From assembly GCF_026262505.1 (NCBI RefSeq), contig NC_067205.1, forward strand, positions 10,044,001 through 10,108,000: 64,000 nucleotides of DNA, read 5' to 3'. The notes under the pieces were generated by a model, which worked only from the letters and a program-made list of their open reading frames with translations, did not search any database and had not been told where the DNA came from. Below are positions 29,350 to 39,293 of this stretch, piece by piece. This stretch comes from Trichomonas vaginalis G3 (Eukaryota > Parabasalia > Trichomonadida > Trichomonadidae). The translations under genes were made by a program, and so were the position numbers. Numbering within the stretch: the first letter of the stretch is position 1; each line of letters starts with the position of its first letter.

Positions 29350-31218
29350 ATGTCAAATGAAACAGCGTCTATGAGAGAAATACAACACAACCGACAACTC
29401 ATTATACAAGCTCTAAATAAGAACACAACAAACTTTTCAAACTATTCTAAGATATCTGAGTCATTGAAAGAAGGAAACTTAAAACTGACATTAAACCCAA
29501 TGACAGATGAGTTTCTATTTCAAGACAATAAGAACCATACTGTCTGTATAAATCCAACAAAAGGAACTTTAAACGAGAAACCTATAAATGAACTTCTTTT
29601 GAAAGCAGATGTTGGCAACAAAGCTGACAAAGAATATGTAGACGATGCAATAGCAAAAGAAGAAGAAAGAGCTAACAATGCTTATGCAACAAAAGAACAT
29701 ACTCATCCTGAACTAGCAGACAAAACATATGTTGACAATAAAATGTCAAGTGAAGTGACAAGAGCTGAAAACGAATATTCTAAAAAGACTCATATACATT
29801 CTATATCTGAAATAACAGACTTACAAGAAACCTTAAACAGGAAAAGTGACGTTGGACATATACATACTATTGCAAATATTACAAACTTACAAGAAACCTT
29901 AAACAGGAAAAGTGCCGTTGGACATACACATACCATTGCAAATATTACAAACTTACAAGAAACCTTAAACAGGAAAAGTGACGTTGGACATACACATACC
30001 ATTGCAAATATTACAAACTTACAAGAAACCTTAAACAGGAAAAGTGCCGTTGGACATACACATACCATTGCAAATATTACAAACTTACAAGAAACCTTAA
30101 ACAGGAAAAGTGACGTTGGACATACACATACATCTTCTGAAATAACAGACTTAAACGTTAGCCTTGAAAATAAAGCAGATAAAACATATGTCAATGAAAT
30201 ATACCAAAGTTTAGTTGGAACAAAAAATATTGAAACTATTGTTGGTGACTTTTCTTTCAATGAAGAAAACAAATATTTTAGATGGCAGTTGGTACAGTCC
30301 TTAGAAAATGGTACACGGTATAAACTCATTCCGAAAAATAACAATGAAATGTATGTAAGCTATAAAAAGAACGATGGTACACAAGTTAAAGTTCCATTAG
30401 ACAACAACTGCTACTTAAACTTATATGGAGACGAACAAAAGAAATATTTAAGAGTTTATGAAATGGCAGATATGACATTGCCTGACCCAGCTCCAGCACC
30501 ATATTATTATGACTATGGAGATGACAACAGAACACCACATGTAGATGAACAAAAGCTAACATTATATTTAGATTATTATAGATATAAAAGATATAATGCA
30601 ATAGAAAAAACGAGAATAGTATACTATTATGAAGATGACAGAAATAAATATTATAGTCAAGACTTTACCTACCCTGAAAACATAAGATTATATTATAAAA
30701 AATATTCTGACACAAACCAGAAGAAACCTGAAATAGTTGCACTATATTTTAAGTTCAAAAGAGACAATCCTATAATATCTCATATGTTTGATTTAATGAA
30801 CCCAGTAGGTTCTATTTATACATCTATGGAAGCAAGAGGTCCTCAAGTAATGTTTGGTGTTGGTGCATGGGAACAAATAGTCGACAGGTTTTTGTATTGT
30901 GCAAACTCTTCAAAGGAAACAGGTGGAAGTAAAACGATTTCAGGTGAAAATTTACCTGCACACAGTCACTACATAGATTTAAGTACATCTCAAGCAGGTT
31001 GGCATAAGCATAGATATTGGGATTGGTCAGGAATGACAAAAGGTAAAGGATATGATGTTAAAGACGACGTTAAGTTTGCTATAAATTGCTACTGGAGTGA
31101 CACTCAGGGAGAAGGAAACCATACACATTTCGTTTCAGGATATACGCAAACAACGGGACAAAGTAAAGACTACATGCCACCTTACATGACAGTTTACGCA
31201 TGGTATAGAATTGCTTAG
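29350..31218 (+). CDS. Phage-like tail-fibre / receptor-binding protein (Polinton)
   Basis: A 622-aa protein built like a tailed-phage fibre. Residues 1-145 are a helical N-terminal part with KADKEYVDDAIAKEE and EHTHPELADKTYVDNK segments. Then come five 22-residue repeats of the form HTHTIANITNLQETLNRKS (about 160-265) alternating DVG and AVG at their ends. A beta-rich middle follows (about 290-480). The C terminus (about 485-622) resembles phage collar/short-tail-fibre tips: MNPVGSIYTSM, ETGGSKTISGENLPAHSH, HKHRY, HTHF and MPPYMTVYAWYRIA. HxH motifs bind metal ions in T4-type fibre tips. The frame is whole. It probably served for host-cell attachment by virions. Confidence 0.85.
   Translation: MSNETASMREIQHNRQLIIQALNKNTTNFSNYSKISESLKEGNLKLTLNPMTDEFLFQDNKNHTVCINPTKGTLNEKPINELLLKADVGNKADKEYVDDAIAKEEERANNAYATKEHTHPELADKTYVDNKMSSEVTRAENEYSKKTHIHSISEITDLQETLNRKSDVGHIHTIANITNLQETLNRKSAVGHTHTIANITNLQETLNRKSDVGHTHTIANITNLQETLNRKSAVGHTHTIANITNLQETLNRKSDVGHTHTSSEITDLNVSLENKADKTYVNEIYQSLVGTKNIETIVGDFSFNEENKYFRWQLVQSLENGTRYKLIPKNNNEMYVSYKKNDGTQVKVPLDNNCYLNLYGDEQKKYLRVYEMADMTLPDPAPAPYYYDYGDDNRTPHVDEQKLTLYLDYYRYKRYNAIEKTRIVYYYEDDRNKYYSQDFTYPENIRLYYKKYSDTNQKKPEIVALYFKFKRDNPIISHMFDLMNPVGSIYTSMEARGPQVMFGVGAWEQIVDRFLYCANSSKETGGSKTISGENLPAHSHYIDLSTSQAGWHKHRYWDWSGMTKGKGYDVKDDVKFAINCYWSDTQGEGNHTHFVSGYTQTTGQSKDYMPPYMTVYAWYRIA
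29790..30140 (+). repeat. Five 66-bp in-frame repeats in the fibre gene
   Basis: Near-perfect 66-bp units encoding HTHTIANITNLQETLNRKS plus three residues. Units alternate between GTGACGTTGG and GTGCCGTTGG at their ends, so the last expansion step was a 132-bp pair. Confidence 0.9.
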
Positions 31219-32175
31219 TCGTCATTTTCAACTTCTTTAGCATATTCGTCAGGAGTTGTCTTATATTTGTTAGGAACTGTCTTTGAAAGTATACCACCTT
31301 GAACTTTGACAAGTTTGAAACGAGGTCTGACAATAGTAGTTTTATCTTCTGCTTGCAGTGTGTACATTTTGCCATGTTTGCCTAAAACTTCATAATATTC
31401 TCTTGTATACTTTCTTCTATTTTTACGAACACGAATGTGAGTACCTGTCGGGTTCCCATTGTTGTCATAGTCAATAGTATTTTCATATGGGTCGCGTTTA
31501 GGTATTTCTATTTTTACTTTGTCACCTTTCTGAAGTTTGAAGCCCGGCATTCTTTCTTGTTTGTCTCTTTTGACTAAATTATTAAATATATAGTCTTTCT
31601 CTAAGTCAGGGTTGTTTTTCATTTCTTCGGGGGAGTGGTTTCCCAAACCTTTTTGTTTACGGCTATTGTAAATATTTAAAACTTGTCTCATCTTTGCCAT
31701 GGAGAAGTGTCTATATTTGTCGTCATATGACATTTCATTTGCTTCACCACCTTGTGGTTGGTTTAAGTCTCTTAACATTTTTATACAACCGTCAATGACA
31801 CCAAGAGCAGAATGGTTTTGGTCGACAATGAAATATTGGTTTACATTTTTTGAACGCAGATAGTTTTTTACATCATCTGATTTGAAAGAACTTTCACAGT
31901 CAGATGTCAGTTTTGTTGGATGGTATTTGTCAACGAATATTGTCAAAGCTGCTAAGATATCTAAAATAGCTTTGGACTGTAATGGTATGGCTTCACAGTA
32001 TCTTGTGTTTTTGACCAACAAATATTAACCAGTATGGTGGTCCATCTGTTCTAACTCTCGGAATGTTTTCCAAGATATCCATAAACCAAGCATTTGGTGT
32101 TGAACTAAAGATTTTTATCATGAGTGCTTTTTTTGTTGCCTTAGAAACATAGGGGTCCTTGTTTGGATTCGTCAT
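31215..32175 (-). pseudogene. Retroviral-type (rve, DDE) integrase of the Polinton, broken
   Basis: Contains the core region of a Polinton integrase, with LTSDCESSFKSDDVKNYL around the second catalytic acidic residue and NHSALGVIDGCIKMLRDL after it. A C-terminal SH3-like/chromodomain-like part follows, with the GDKVKIEIPK and VVRPRFKLVKV strands. The N-terminal part is present but not in one frame with the rest. This enzyme inserts the element and makes the short target duplication. Confidence 0.75.
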
Positions 32176-32192
32176 TTTTTAACCCATAAGAA

Positions 32193-32594
32193 ATGGGTTT
32201 ATTTGGCGCATTAGCAGGAGTCGCATCTAGATTTTTACCCGCAGTGGGAACAATAGCCAGAGGTGTATTTGGAGTTGGAAGGAAGATTTTGAGTACATTA
32301 GGTATACTTAAAGAGAAAGCACAACCTATTATACAAACTGTACAGAAAGGTTGGGATGTAGCACGAGATGCAACAAATCTTATTCCAAATCCTGAAACAA
32401 GAGGAAAAGTTCAAGGATGGATGGACAATGTAGGAAGACAAGCAGGAAACTATTATAACAAAGCAAATGACTACTATAACCAAGCAGGACACTATATGGA
32501 CCAAGGTGAAAGATTCTTTAACAGAGGATATAACCATGCACAACAGTGGGTAAACAATAACCAACCTCAACCGCCTCAAACGTGGGGAATGTAA
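32193..32594 (+). CDS. 133-aa amphipathic, glycine-rich protein (Polinton)
   Basis: The N terminus GLFGALAGVASRFLPAVGTI is hydrophobic and helix-prone, followed by basic segments and a Tyr/Asn/Gln-rich tail (NKANDYYNQAGHYMDQGE). The layout recalls membrane-lytic minor capsid proteins (adenovirus pVI/pX-like), but the assignment is by composition only. It starts 17 bp from the integrase gene on the opposite strand. Confidence 0.55.
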   Translation: MGLFGALAGVASRFLPAVGTIARGVFGVGRKILSTLGILKEKAQPIIQTVQKGWDVARDATNLIPNPETRGKVQGWMDNVGRQAGNYYNKANDYYNQAGHYMDQGERFFNRGYNHAQQWVNNNQPQPPQTWGM

Positions 32595-32613
32595 AATTTT
32601 TTACTGAGATGAA

Positions 32614-32766
32614 ATGAACAATACAGCATTGAGACAAATGGGTTCAAGATGGATTTGTCGGCTTCCAGCAGTTACACCACGTGTTTGTCAAGTTCTTCCT
32701 ATACCTCAGGAAGTTTTAGACCGACTTAAAAAACCTAAACAACCAGTTGAAAACAAACCAAACTAA
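32614..32766 (+). CDS. 50-aa protein, unknown (Polinton)
   Basis: A short frame beginning MNNTALRQMGSRWICRLPAV. It is preceded by TTTTTTACTGAGATGAAATG, nearly the same start context as the next gene (32,785). The repeated leader makes it a likely real gene. No family recognised. Confidence 0.5.
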   Translation: MNNTALRQMGSRWICRLPAVTPRVCQVLPIPQEVLDRLKKPKQPVENKPN

Positions 32767-32784
32767 AATTTTTACTGAGATGAA

Positions 32785-33362
32785 ATGACCGAAGAAGTTG
32801 AAACGGTAGATTTGACACCACAAACAAAAAGTTCAGAACATTGTCAAAACCTGTCAAAGAACTTACAGATGAAGAGAAAAATTCAATAATAGAAAGTGCC
32901 AGATCTGGAAATACAAACCCTAACTACAAAGTCACTTTTCATAAAAATGGAACGGCTAGTATCTCAAAAAAGAAACAGACTCTCACAAATAAAATATTGA
33001 AGTCTGAAGGAGCTTTCGAGACAACAGATGGAAAAGTTTACTTCACTGACCAACAGTTCATTATAGAACATCTCATTGACTTAGAGTCGAAATATTCTAA
33101 ACTTTACAACAAACACAAAAAGTTGAAAGGAAAACAAAAACAAATGGCATATGATATTTATGAAGATGTTGACGACACAACTGTTCCTGCAAGTGAAGTA
33201 AAGTCAGAGGAACCGAAAAGTGACGAAAAACCGATAGAAGAAGAAAAACCAAAAACTGAAGATAAACCAAAACCAAAGTTTAGTTTCCAAACTAAACCAA
33301 GTCAACCTTCATTAGCTGTATGGGTTGGCGTCAAAGACTTATGGCAGCAGGCGGTTATGTAA
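32785..33362 (+). pseudogene. Lysine/glutamate-rich protein, unknown (Polinton, apparently broken near its start)
   Basis: The main frame (from 32,841) encodes a charged protein with a central segment TDQQFIIEHLIDLESKYSKLYNKHKKLKGKQK predicted as coiled coil, broken here as TDQQFIIEH, LIDLESKYSKLY and NKHKKLKGKQK. A Pro/Glu/Lys-rich tail follows. The leader repeats the ACTGAGATGAAATG context of the previous gene. Confidence 0.5.
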
Positions 33363-33375
33363 AGTAAAGAGAAAA

Positions 33376-33400
33376 AAAATATTTTTTTATTTTTATAAAA
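33376..33400 (+). promoter_or_regulatory. AAATATTTTTTTAT-type leader (Polinton class 1)
   Basis: An A run then ATATTTTTTTATTTTTATAAAA ends just at the next start codon. The same A/T pattern precedes the genes at 35,932, 38,594, 39,294 and 43,610 (minus). Confidence 0.45.
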
Positions 33401-34140
33401 ATGCCCCCATATAGAATGGATAGAAAATCTGCTAGAATAAAAGCAGAGTTGCAAAGATATGGTTGGAGAGTTTCGAAGAATTTTAAATATAAGAAGGGAA
33501 GACCCATAAAAGTCTATGACAAATTGTCTGGTCTTCGCTACGAAATGGATTTGGAAACAGCACGTGCAAAATCCAAACAGACTAGAGAGGTTAGAAGAAG
33601 AACGTCTTATGGACATGCCTTTCGAGTTAGTGAACCTCAAGTTGAAGGACACGACGGCTTTGCCAGATTCTACTGGAAACATGACGAACAATTGCATCCT
33701 TTGAGAAGGAAAAAAGGAAAAGGTGAAGACACACATGCTCCCATGGAAAGAACAAGATATGCATATGAGAAGTACCGTGAAGTTAGAAGTCAAATTACAT
33801 CTGGTCGAACCTTTACAGTAAACTTTGACGAAGGAAGAACAAAGAAGGCTTCATGGGAGTACTTGCTGCAATTCAAGACGGAAATAAGAAAGGACACAAT
33901 CTCAGATTGACCATAACAGATTTGGATGGTCACATTTACTATGCATATGGCAATGTCACAACAGCTGCAATGCTTCTTGACGCTTTCAAGACTACAAAGA
34001 GAGAACAAATGGTTGACTCCGACTCAGACATTTTGAATGCAATTGAAGGAATTGCAAGTGTCAAGTTCGAATGGTACCAACCTAACCCTCAAGCAGTCAG
34101 ACAACATGCTGGACCGTTGGGAAACTTGTTTGTTAGATGA
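33401..34140 (+). pseudogene. Basic protein region, unknown (Polinton)
   Basis: Two overlapping frames in this span. The first is very basic (MDRKSARIKAELQRYGWRV; TREVRRRTSYG), possibly nucleic-acid binding. The second has a compact alpha/beta look (LRLTITDLDGHIYYAYGN). They may be one broken gene or two overlapping genes. No family recognised. Confidence 0.45.
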
Positions 34141-34192
34141 GAAATATGAAATGGCATACCATTTTAAAACAATATATTTTTACATATATTAA

Positions 34193-35051
34193 ATGCTTCA
34201 GGTTGAAAAACAAAGAACAAAAGTAACAGATACAAAACCGTTAGACTATATCTTTACAAATGCTGGTAGGACTATTTCAGATGAAGAAATTTCATCCCGA
34301 GCATACAGGTTTGACTATCCAATTCGTTGGCTTCAAAGTCCTTCAGATGCAAAGGCAATAGGATTTAGAAGAGTTTTGTTTTCAAATAGAACTAACGCAT
34401 TTATGTTCGCAGTATATTTTCATGGGCAGTATAAAGGTTCTGATGGTCTAATAGACAAATTTGACGAAATGAGAATCTTTACAGTTCGTTCAGACGAAAG
34501 TCTTGAGAAAACTCTAAATGACTTTCAAACTCAAATGAACAAATATTATTGGGAATTTCAAGAAAAATACGACTCTTTACTAAATGGAACATACTATCTG
34601 AAACTAGAATATGACAAGATGAACTCCACCGTTTCACTTCAAAAGATTGAAATTAACCCTCCAAGAGATACAGAGTTTTTATTTTGGGGAGTAGACAAAC
34701 GTTCTTGGGCACAATTTTTCGGTTACTAAACCAGAACGAACCATTACCACAGATGGTCCATTTAAATTTATACTTCCACCAGCAGATTTGACAGTTTATA
34801 GAAACGTGTTTGACCCTCAAAATGTTATGTGTCATGCAAGTTTCAGTTCAAGCAACAATAGTTTTCTATGTATTGGTAAGGACTTTTATGACTTTGCTTC
34901 TAAATTCTACGAACCACCTAGTAACAGTTTCTCTGACTTTCAAGTTTGGTTCACAACAAATGGTGTGCAACATATTGTTCCATTGTACTATGACTTTTAT
35001 CTCGAATTGTCTTTCATATATAACTACGGAAAAGTGCTGAAAAAGTATTGA
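34193..35051 (+). pseudogene. Structural protein of unknown family, paralogue B (Polinton, broken)
   Basis: Counterpart of the region at 28,484-29,331, with TKPLDYIFTNAG, YRFDYPIRWL, AIGFRR, then SFSSSNNSFLCIGKDFY, SDFQVWFTTNG and LELSFIYNY. The two paralogues bracket the fibre-integrase block in opposite orientations. They diverged well before the element decayed, since they share only part of their residues. Confidence 0.6.
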
Positions 35052-35054
35052 AAA

Positions 35055-35930
35055 ATAAAGTTTAGGTGAAGAGGTTAGATCTCACCTCTTTTTTCACCTG
35101 TTTTTTCACCTGTTTTTTCACCCTCTTGAATTTTCATGAAATTCCTTAAGATAGAAAAAAAGTGAGTTAAAATGAGATGTTTACTGAAGGGGTCACCATG
35201 TCACCGGGTAACCATGTGTCACCAGGTAAACTAACTTCTTTTAAAAAATGAGACAACATGACATTTTGACAACAGTCGGGAAAATGTCAAGACTTCTTCA
35301 TCGTAACGAGTGTAAATGAACCAAAAATATATTTTAGGTGAAGAGGTTAGATCTCACCCGTTTTCTCACCTGTTTTTTCACCTCTTTTTTCACCCTCTTG
35401 AATTTTCATGAAATTCCTTAAGATAGAAAAAAAGTGAGTTAAAATGAGATGTTTACTGAAGGGGTCACCATGTCACCGGGTAACCATGTGTCACCAGGTA
35501 AACTAACTTCTTTTAAAAAATGAGACAACATGACATTTTGACAACAGTCGGGAAAATGTCAAGACTTCTTCATCGTAACGAGTGTAAATGAACCAAAAAT
35601 ATATTTTAGGTGAAGAGGTTAGATCTCACCTAATTTTTCACCCGTTGAATTTTGTATAAAAACCAACCGCCAGAATTCAGACTGTTGCTATATTCTTCAC
35701 AAAATGCTTGTTTTGAGGTCGAGCCACTTTTGGCTCCACCGTATTCTTTCAACCAAAACTCATGAAATTTGGTCATTTTTCAGCAAAAATATATTTTAGG
35801 TGAAGAGGTGAGATCTCACCCGTTTTTTTCACCTAATTTTTCACCCTCTTGAATTTTCATGAATTTCCTTAAGATAAAAAAAAGTGAGTTAGTATTTTTA
35901 AAAAAATATTTTTTATTTTTATTGTAAGAA
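35055..35930. repeat. Palindrome array upstream of the 304-aa gene (Polinton interior)
   Basis: Two near-identical units of about 290 bp (about 35,055-35,340 and 35,341-35,630) and a partial third. Each starts with AGGTGAAGAGGTTAGATCTC, followed by more TTTTTTCACC-type repeats, then a GTCACC-rich block and CATGACATTTTGACAACAG. The AGATCT core is palindromic (GGTGAGATCTCACC). The copies after the gene (36,850-37,810) are in the opposite orientation. Confidence 0.85.
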
Positions 35931-35931
35931 C

Positions 35932-36846
35932 ATGTTAGCAACAACTTCACCAAACTCTTTAGTTATGAACCCAACTTCAATGTTAGTAGAAATGAAAAGC
36001 TTCATTCCTTCTTCATATACTTTTGAGACAGAAATCCAGAAGATAAAGCAAGAACTTCTCCAAGGAGATTTAGATTGCACTGCAAAAGATGAAACAAATG
36101 AACAATATCTTTATGAAATAGAGGACCTCATCGACCATTTACCCAAATTGCCTGAAATCCAACAACAAAAGCTTACTATTCCAGAATTTGAAGAAATAGA
36201 AGTGAAACCAACTGACTCGGTAGAAATAAAGAAGTTCATACGTAAGGTTAACTATGAGTTTCTTGGATTTCATTGCAACCACAAAGTCATGGACAAAGAC
36301 TGCGATATGGTATATAAGAATGTTTCTGACATATATAAATCTGAAGAATTTAAGACCTACGACAACTTTGTTTCGTTAGTTGCTGAATGTGTATGGCAGA
36401 TAAGAGATAAAGATAGAAGAGGTAAAGTATGGAACGAACAAATAAAACCAACTGCTTCAGATTTAAAGAAAACCCTTGACGCTATAGTTGTACTTGCAGG
36501 ACAAATTTCAATGTACAATGCTAAAATGAACCCACAATGTTCTAAATGTAAAGCAGCAATGAGGAAATATAACTACTCCGTCAAAGAGATAGAACGTATG
36601 CGAAACGACTATGCTGACTTAAAGAAAGAAGCAGAGAAACCAGCAGAAAATAAAATGGACATGTTAGAATTTCTGAACAAAAACTATCCAACAGCTGACG
36701 ATTTCCTTCTTTCAGATGTCAAGAAGAAATATAAAGAAACATTCGGCATTGTGAAAACATTCGATGTACTAAAAGAAGAAATCGAAGCCACAAAATTGTT
36801 TAGAATTTCAAATATACATCGTACAATTCATGTAAAACGCTTGTAA
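35932..36846 (+). CDS. 304-aa protein of the KilA-N cassette, unknown
   Basis: An uninterrupted frame flanked on both sides by inverted palindrome arrays. It is mostly helical; a C-x2-C (QCSKCKAAM) and nearby charged coiled-coil segments (RNDYADLKKEAEKPAE) occupy residues about 200-235. HCNHKVMDKDCDMVY near 115-130 could contribute metal ligands. A broken relative lies at about 700-1,540 of the window in the same setting. No known family recognised; a DNA-binding role is suggested only by its neighbours. Confidence 0.65.
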   Translation: MLATTSPNSLVMNPTSMLVEMKSFIPSSYTFETEIQKIKQELLQGDLDCTAKDETNEQYLYEIEDLIDHLPKLPEIQQQKLTIPEFEEIEVKPTDSVEIKKFIRKVNYEFLGFHCNHKVMDKDCDMVYKNVSDIYKSEEFKTYDNFVSLVAECVWQIRDKDRRGKVWNEQIKPTASDLKKTLDAIVVLAGQISMYNAKMNPQCSKCKAAMRKYNYSVKEIERMRNDYADLKKEAEKPAENKMDMLEFLNKNYPTADDFLLSDVKKKYKETFGIVKTFDVLKEEIEATKLFRISNIHRTIHVKRL

Positions 36847-36849
36847 AAT

Positions 36850-37810
36850 AACTGGGGTGAAAAAAGAGGTGAGAAAAGAGGTTAGATCTCACCTCTTCAC
36901 CTAAAATATATTTTTATTGAATTCAGCAACAAAATTCTGAGTAAAATGACCTATGGAACACATACTTTTTCAGTAAGGACATATGGGGTGAGAAAAGAGG
37001 TTAGATCTCACCTCTTCACCTAAAATATATTTTTATTGAATTCTGTATAAAAATCTGAGTAAAATGGCATATGGAACACATACTTTTTCAGTAAGGACAT
37101 ATGGGGTGAAAAAAGAGGTGAGAAAAGAGGTTAGATCTCACCTCTTCACCTAAAATATATTTTTGGTTCATTTACAATCGTTACGATGAAGAAGTCTTGA
37201 CATTTTCCCGACTGTTGTCAAAATGTCATGTTGTCTCATTTTTTAAAAGAAGTTAGTTTACCTGGTAGCACATGGTAACATGGTAGCACCTAAAAACTAT
37301 CCAACTGCTGACGATTTCCTTCTATCTTAAGGAAATTCATGAAAATTCAACGGGTGAAAAAAGAGGTGAAAAAAGAGGTGAGAAAACAGGTTAGATCTCA
37401 CCTCTTCACCTAAAATATATTTTTATTGAATTCTGTATAAAATTCTGAGTAAAATGGCATATGGAACACATACTTTTTCAGTAAGGACATATGGGGTGAA
37501 AAAAGAGGTGAGAAAAGAGGTTAGATCTCACCTCTTCACCTAAAATATATTTTTGGTTCATTTACACTCATGTTTGACAAAACATTTACACTCATTACGA
37601 TGAAGAAGTCATGACAAAACATATACGATGAAGTTTATTTCCTGGACTGTTGTCAAAATGTCATGTTGTCAGTAATTTTAAGAGAAGTTAAATTACCTGG
37701 TGACCTGGTGACCTGGTGACCCTCATTTCTACCCTCATGAAAATTCAAGAGGTGAAAAAAGAGGTGAGAAAACAGGTTAGATCTCACCTCTTCACCTAAA
37801 ATATATTTTT
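36850..37810. repeat. Palindrome array downstream of the 304-aa gene, inverted relative to the upstream array
   Basis: At least five blocks of the form GAGGTTAGATCTCACCTCTT then CACCTAAAATATATTTTT, spaced 100-250 bp, each followed by ATTGAATTC or GGTTCATTTACA variants and an ATGGGGTGA motif. They are the reverse complement of the upstream units, so the 304-aa gene sits inside a large imperfect inverted repeat. Confidence 0.85.
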
Positions 37811-38593
37811 GCCGAAAAAAATGACCAAATTTCATTATATAACTGTTATTTTTTACCAAGTGAACTTTGACACTTCGTAAAAAAAATCCCTGAAATCATA
37901 TCTTTTATACAAGATAGAAAATCTTACTCGCCTAAAACTCTATGAAAATAGTGAAGAACAGCGACCCAGACTTTTTTCGGGGTCGCCTAAAACTCATGAA
38001 AATCGTAAAAAAATGACCAAATTTCATGAGTTTCCTCATATGTTTGCTACCCTCGAAAAACCGAGGATAGAGATTCCGTACGAAAATCGTAAAAATTTGC
38101 CAATAAATTTAAGAGGTTGGTATGTACATAGACTATTAGTAAATGCAGTTGCAGTGAAGGCTTACTTTACATCGTTCAGAAACCAAACATACAGACATTG
38201 GTTCAAAAACCAAAGCACACAAGAACTTTTGAGCGAAGAACAGCGAGACAGACTTTTTTCTGAAAACAGTGAAGAACAGCGAGTAGGGACAAAAACGTAG
38301 TCGCCAAAACTCTATGAAAATCGTGAAGAACAGCGACCCTAGGTTTTTCGAGGGTCGCCAAAACTCATGAAAATCGTAAAAAACAGCGAGTAGGGACAAA
38401 ACCCCAGTCGCCAAAACTCATGAAAATCGTAAAAAAATGACCAAATTTCATTATATAACTGTTATTTTTTACCAAGTGAACTTTGACACTTCGTAAAAAA
38501 AATCCCTGAAATCATACCTTTTATACAAGATAGAAAAAATAACGTTAGTTTTTTATAAAATATTTTTTTTATCTTGTATGTAAGAAACAGAAA
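37811..38593. other. Spacer with shards of KilA-N genes and short repeats
   Basis: Holds repeats of CGCCAAAACTCATGAAAATCG-like sequence, cut here as CGCCAAAACTC and ATGAAAATCGT (several copies, 37,935-38,420). It also holds a duplicated leader ACCAAATTTCATTATATAAC (37,825 and 38,440) and, at 38,013-38,300, a partial copy of the KilA-N gene at 39,294. The class 1 A/T leader of the next gene ends the spacer. Confidence 0.65.
38013..38300 (+). pseudogene. Partial KilA-N gene copy (Polinton interior)
   Basis: Reads FPHMFATLEKPR, NLPINLRGWYVHRLLVNAVA and WFKNQSTQELL, all matching parts of the 192-aa KilA-N protein at 39,294, plus a piece resembling the KilA-N/GIY-YIG gene. It looks like a chimaeric fragment produced by recombination. 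Confidence 0.65.
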
Positions 38594-39205
38594 ATGTTAA
38601 AGGTTGAGTTTGAAACAGTTAGAAAGATAGACAATGACACCAAAATGGTTAGAATAGGTGATTTAAACGTAAGATACTCAAAGAAATACAACAAATATTC
38701 TTTGTCAGACATTATATCTCCATCTGGAAAGAAACCGAAGGACTGGGTTAGAATTGCTTCTACTCAGAAAATTTTGACAAGAAATCCTGAGCTTATGATA
38801 TCGGTAAGATTCTATGGAACAAGAGCATATCTTATAGACAAAAGTCTTATACCAATAGTTTTGTTATGGTTAGACCCAGTTGTTGGATATAACTTCATAA
38901 CATATGGTTCATTCGATACGGAACGTTGCAGTGAAGGCTTACTTTACATCGTTCAGAAACCGAAGGACTTCAACACAAAAAGATATAAGATAGGAAGAAC
39001 ATATAATATAACTCAAAGATATGACAGTACAGTCAATAGAGTCAAGGTTGTGTTTGTTAACGATATGAGAGCTGCTGAAACAGAACTACTTGAAAAGTTT
39101 GAGAAAATGTATGGTGCTCCCATAAAAGGTAAAGAAACGTTTGAAGTAGATGAGATAGATAAAGCTATAAAATTATTTGACGAAGTTGCTGAAAAATACA
39201 TGTAA
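38594..39205 (+). CDS. KilA-N plus GIY-YIG (T5orf172-type) protein
   Basis: A 203-aa protein, uninterrupted. Residues about 20-105 fit a KilA-N domain (YSLSDIISPSG, DWVRIAST, IPIVLLWLDPVVGYNFI). Residues about 117-203 fit a T5orf172/GIY-YIG-like nuclease domain: LLYIVQKPK, YKIGRTYNITQRYD with the YKIGRT core, AETELLEKF and KETFEV. Such fusions occur in phages and large DNA viruses of eukaryotes. Possible role: site-specific DNA binding and cutting in cassette mobility or replication (inference). A broken relative lies at about 2,350-2,960. Confidence 0.75.
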   Translation: MLKVEFETVRKIDNDTKMVRIGDLNVRYSKKYNKYSLSDIISPSGKKPKDWVRIASTQKILTRNPELMISVRFYGTRAYLIDKSLIPIVLLWLDPVVGYNFITYGSFDTERCSEGLLYIVQKPKDFNTKRYKIGRTYNITQRYDSTVNRVKVVFVNDMRAAETELLEKFEKMYGAPIKGKETFEVDEIDKAIKLFDEVAEKYM

Positions 39206-39293
39206 AGCGTTTATTTTTGGTCTTTTGTGAAAGTCAGGAAATAAAGTTAGTTTTTTATAAAATATTTTTTTTATCCGGAATGTAAAGACAGAT

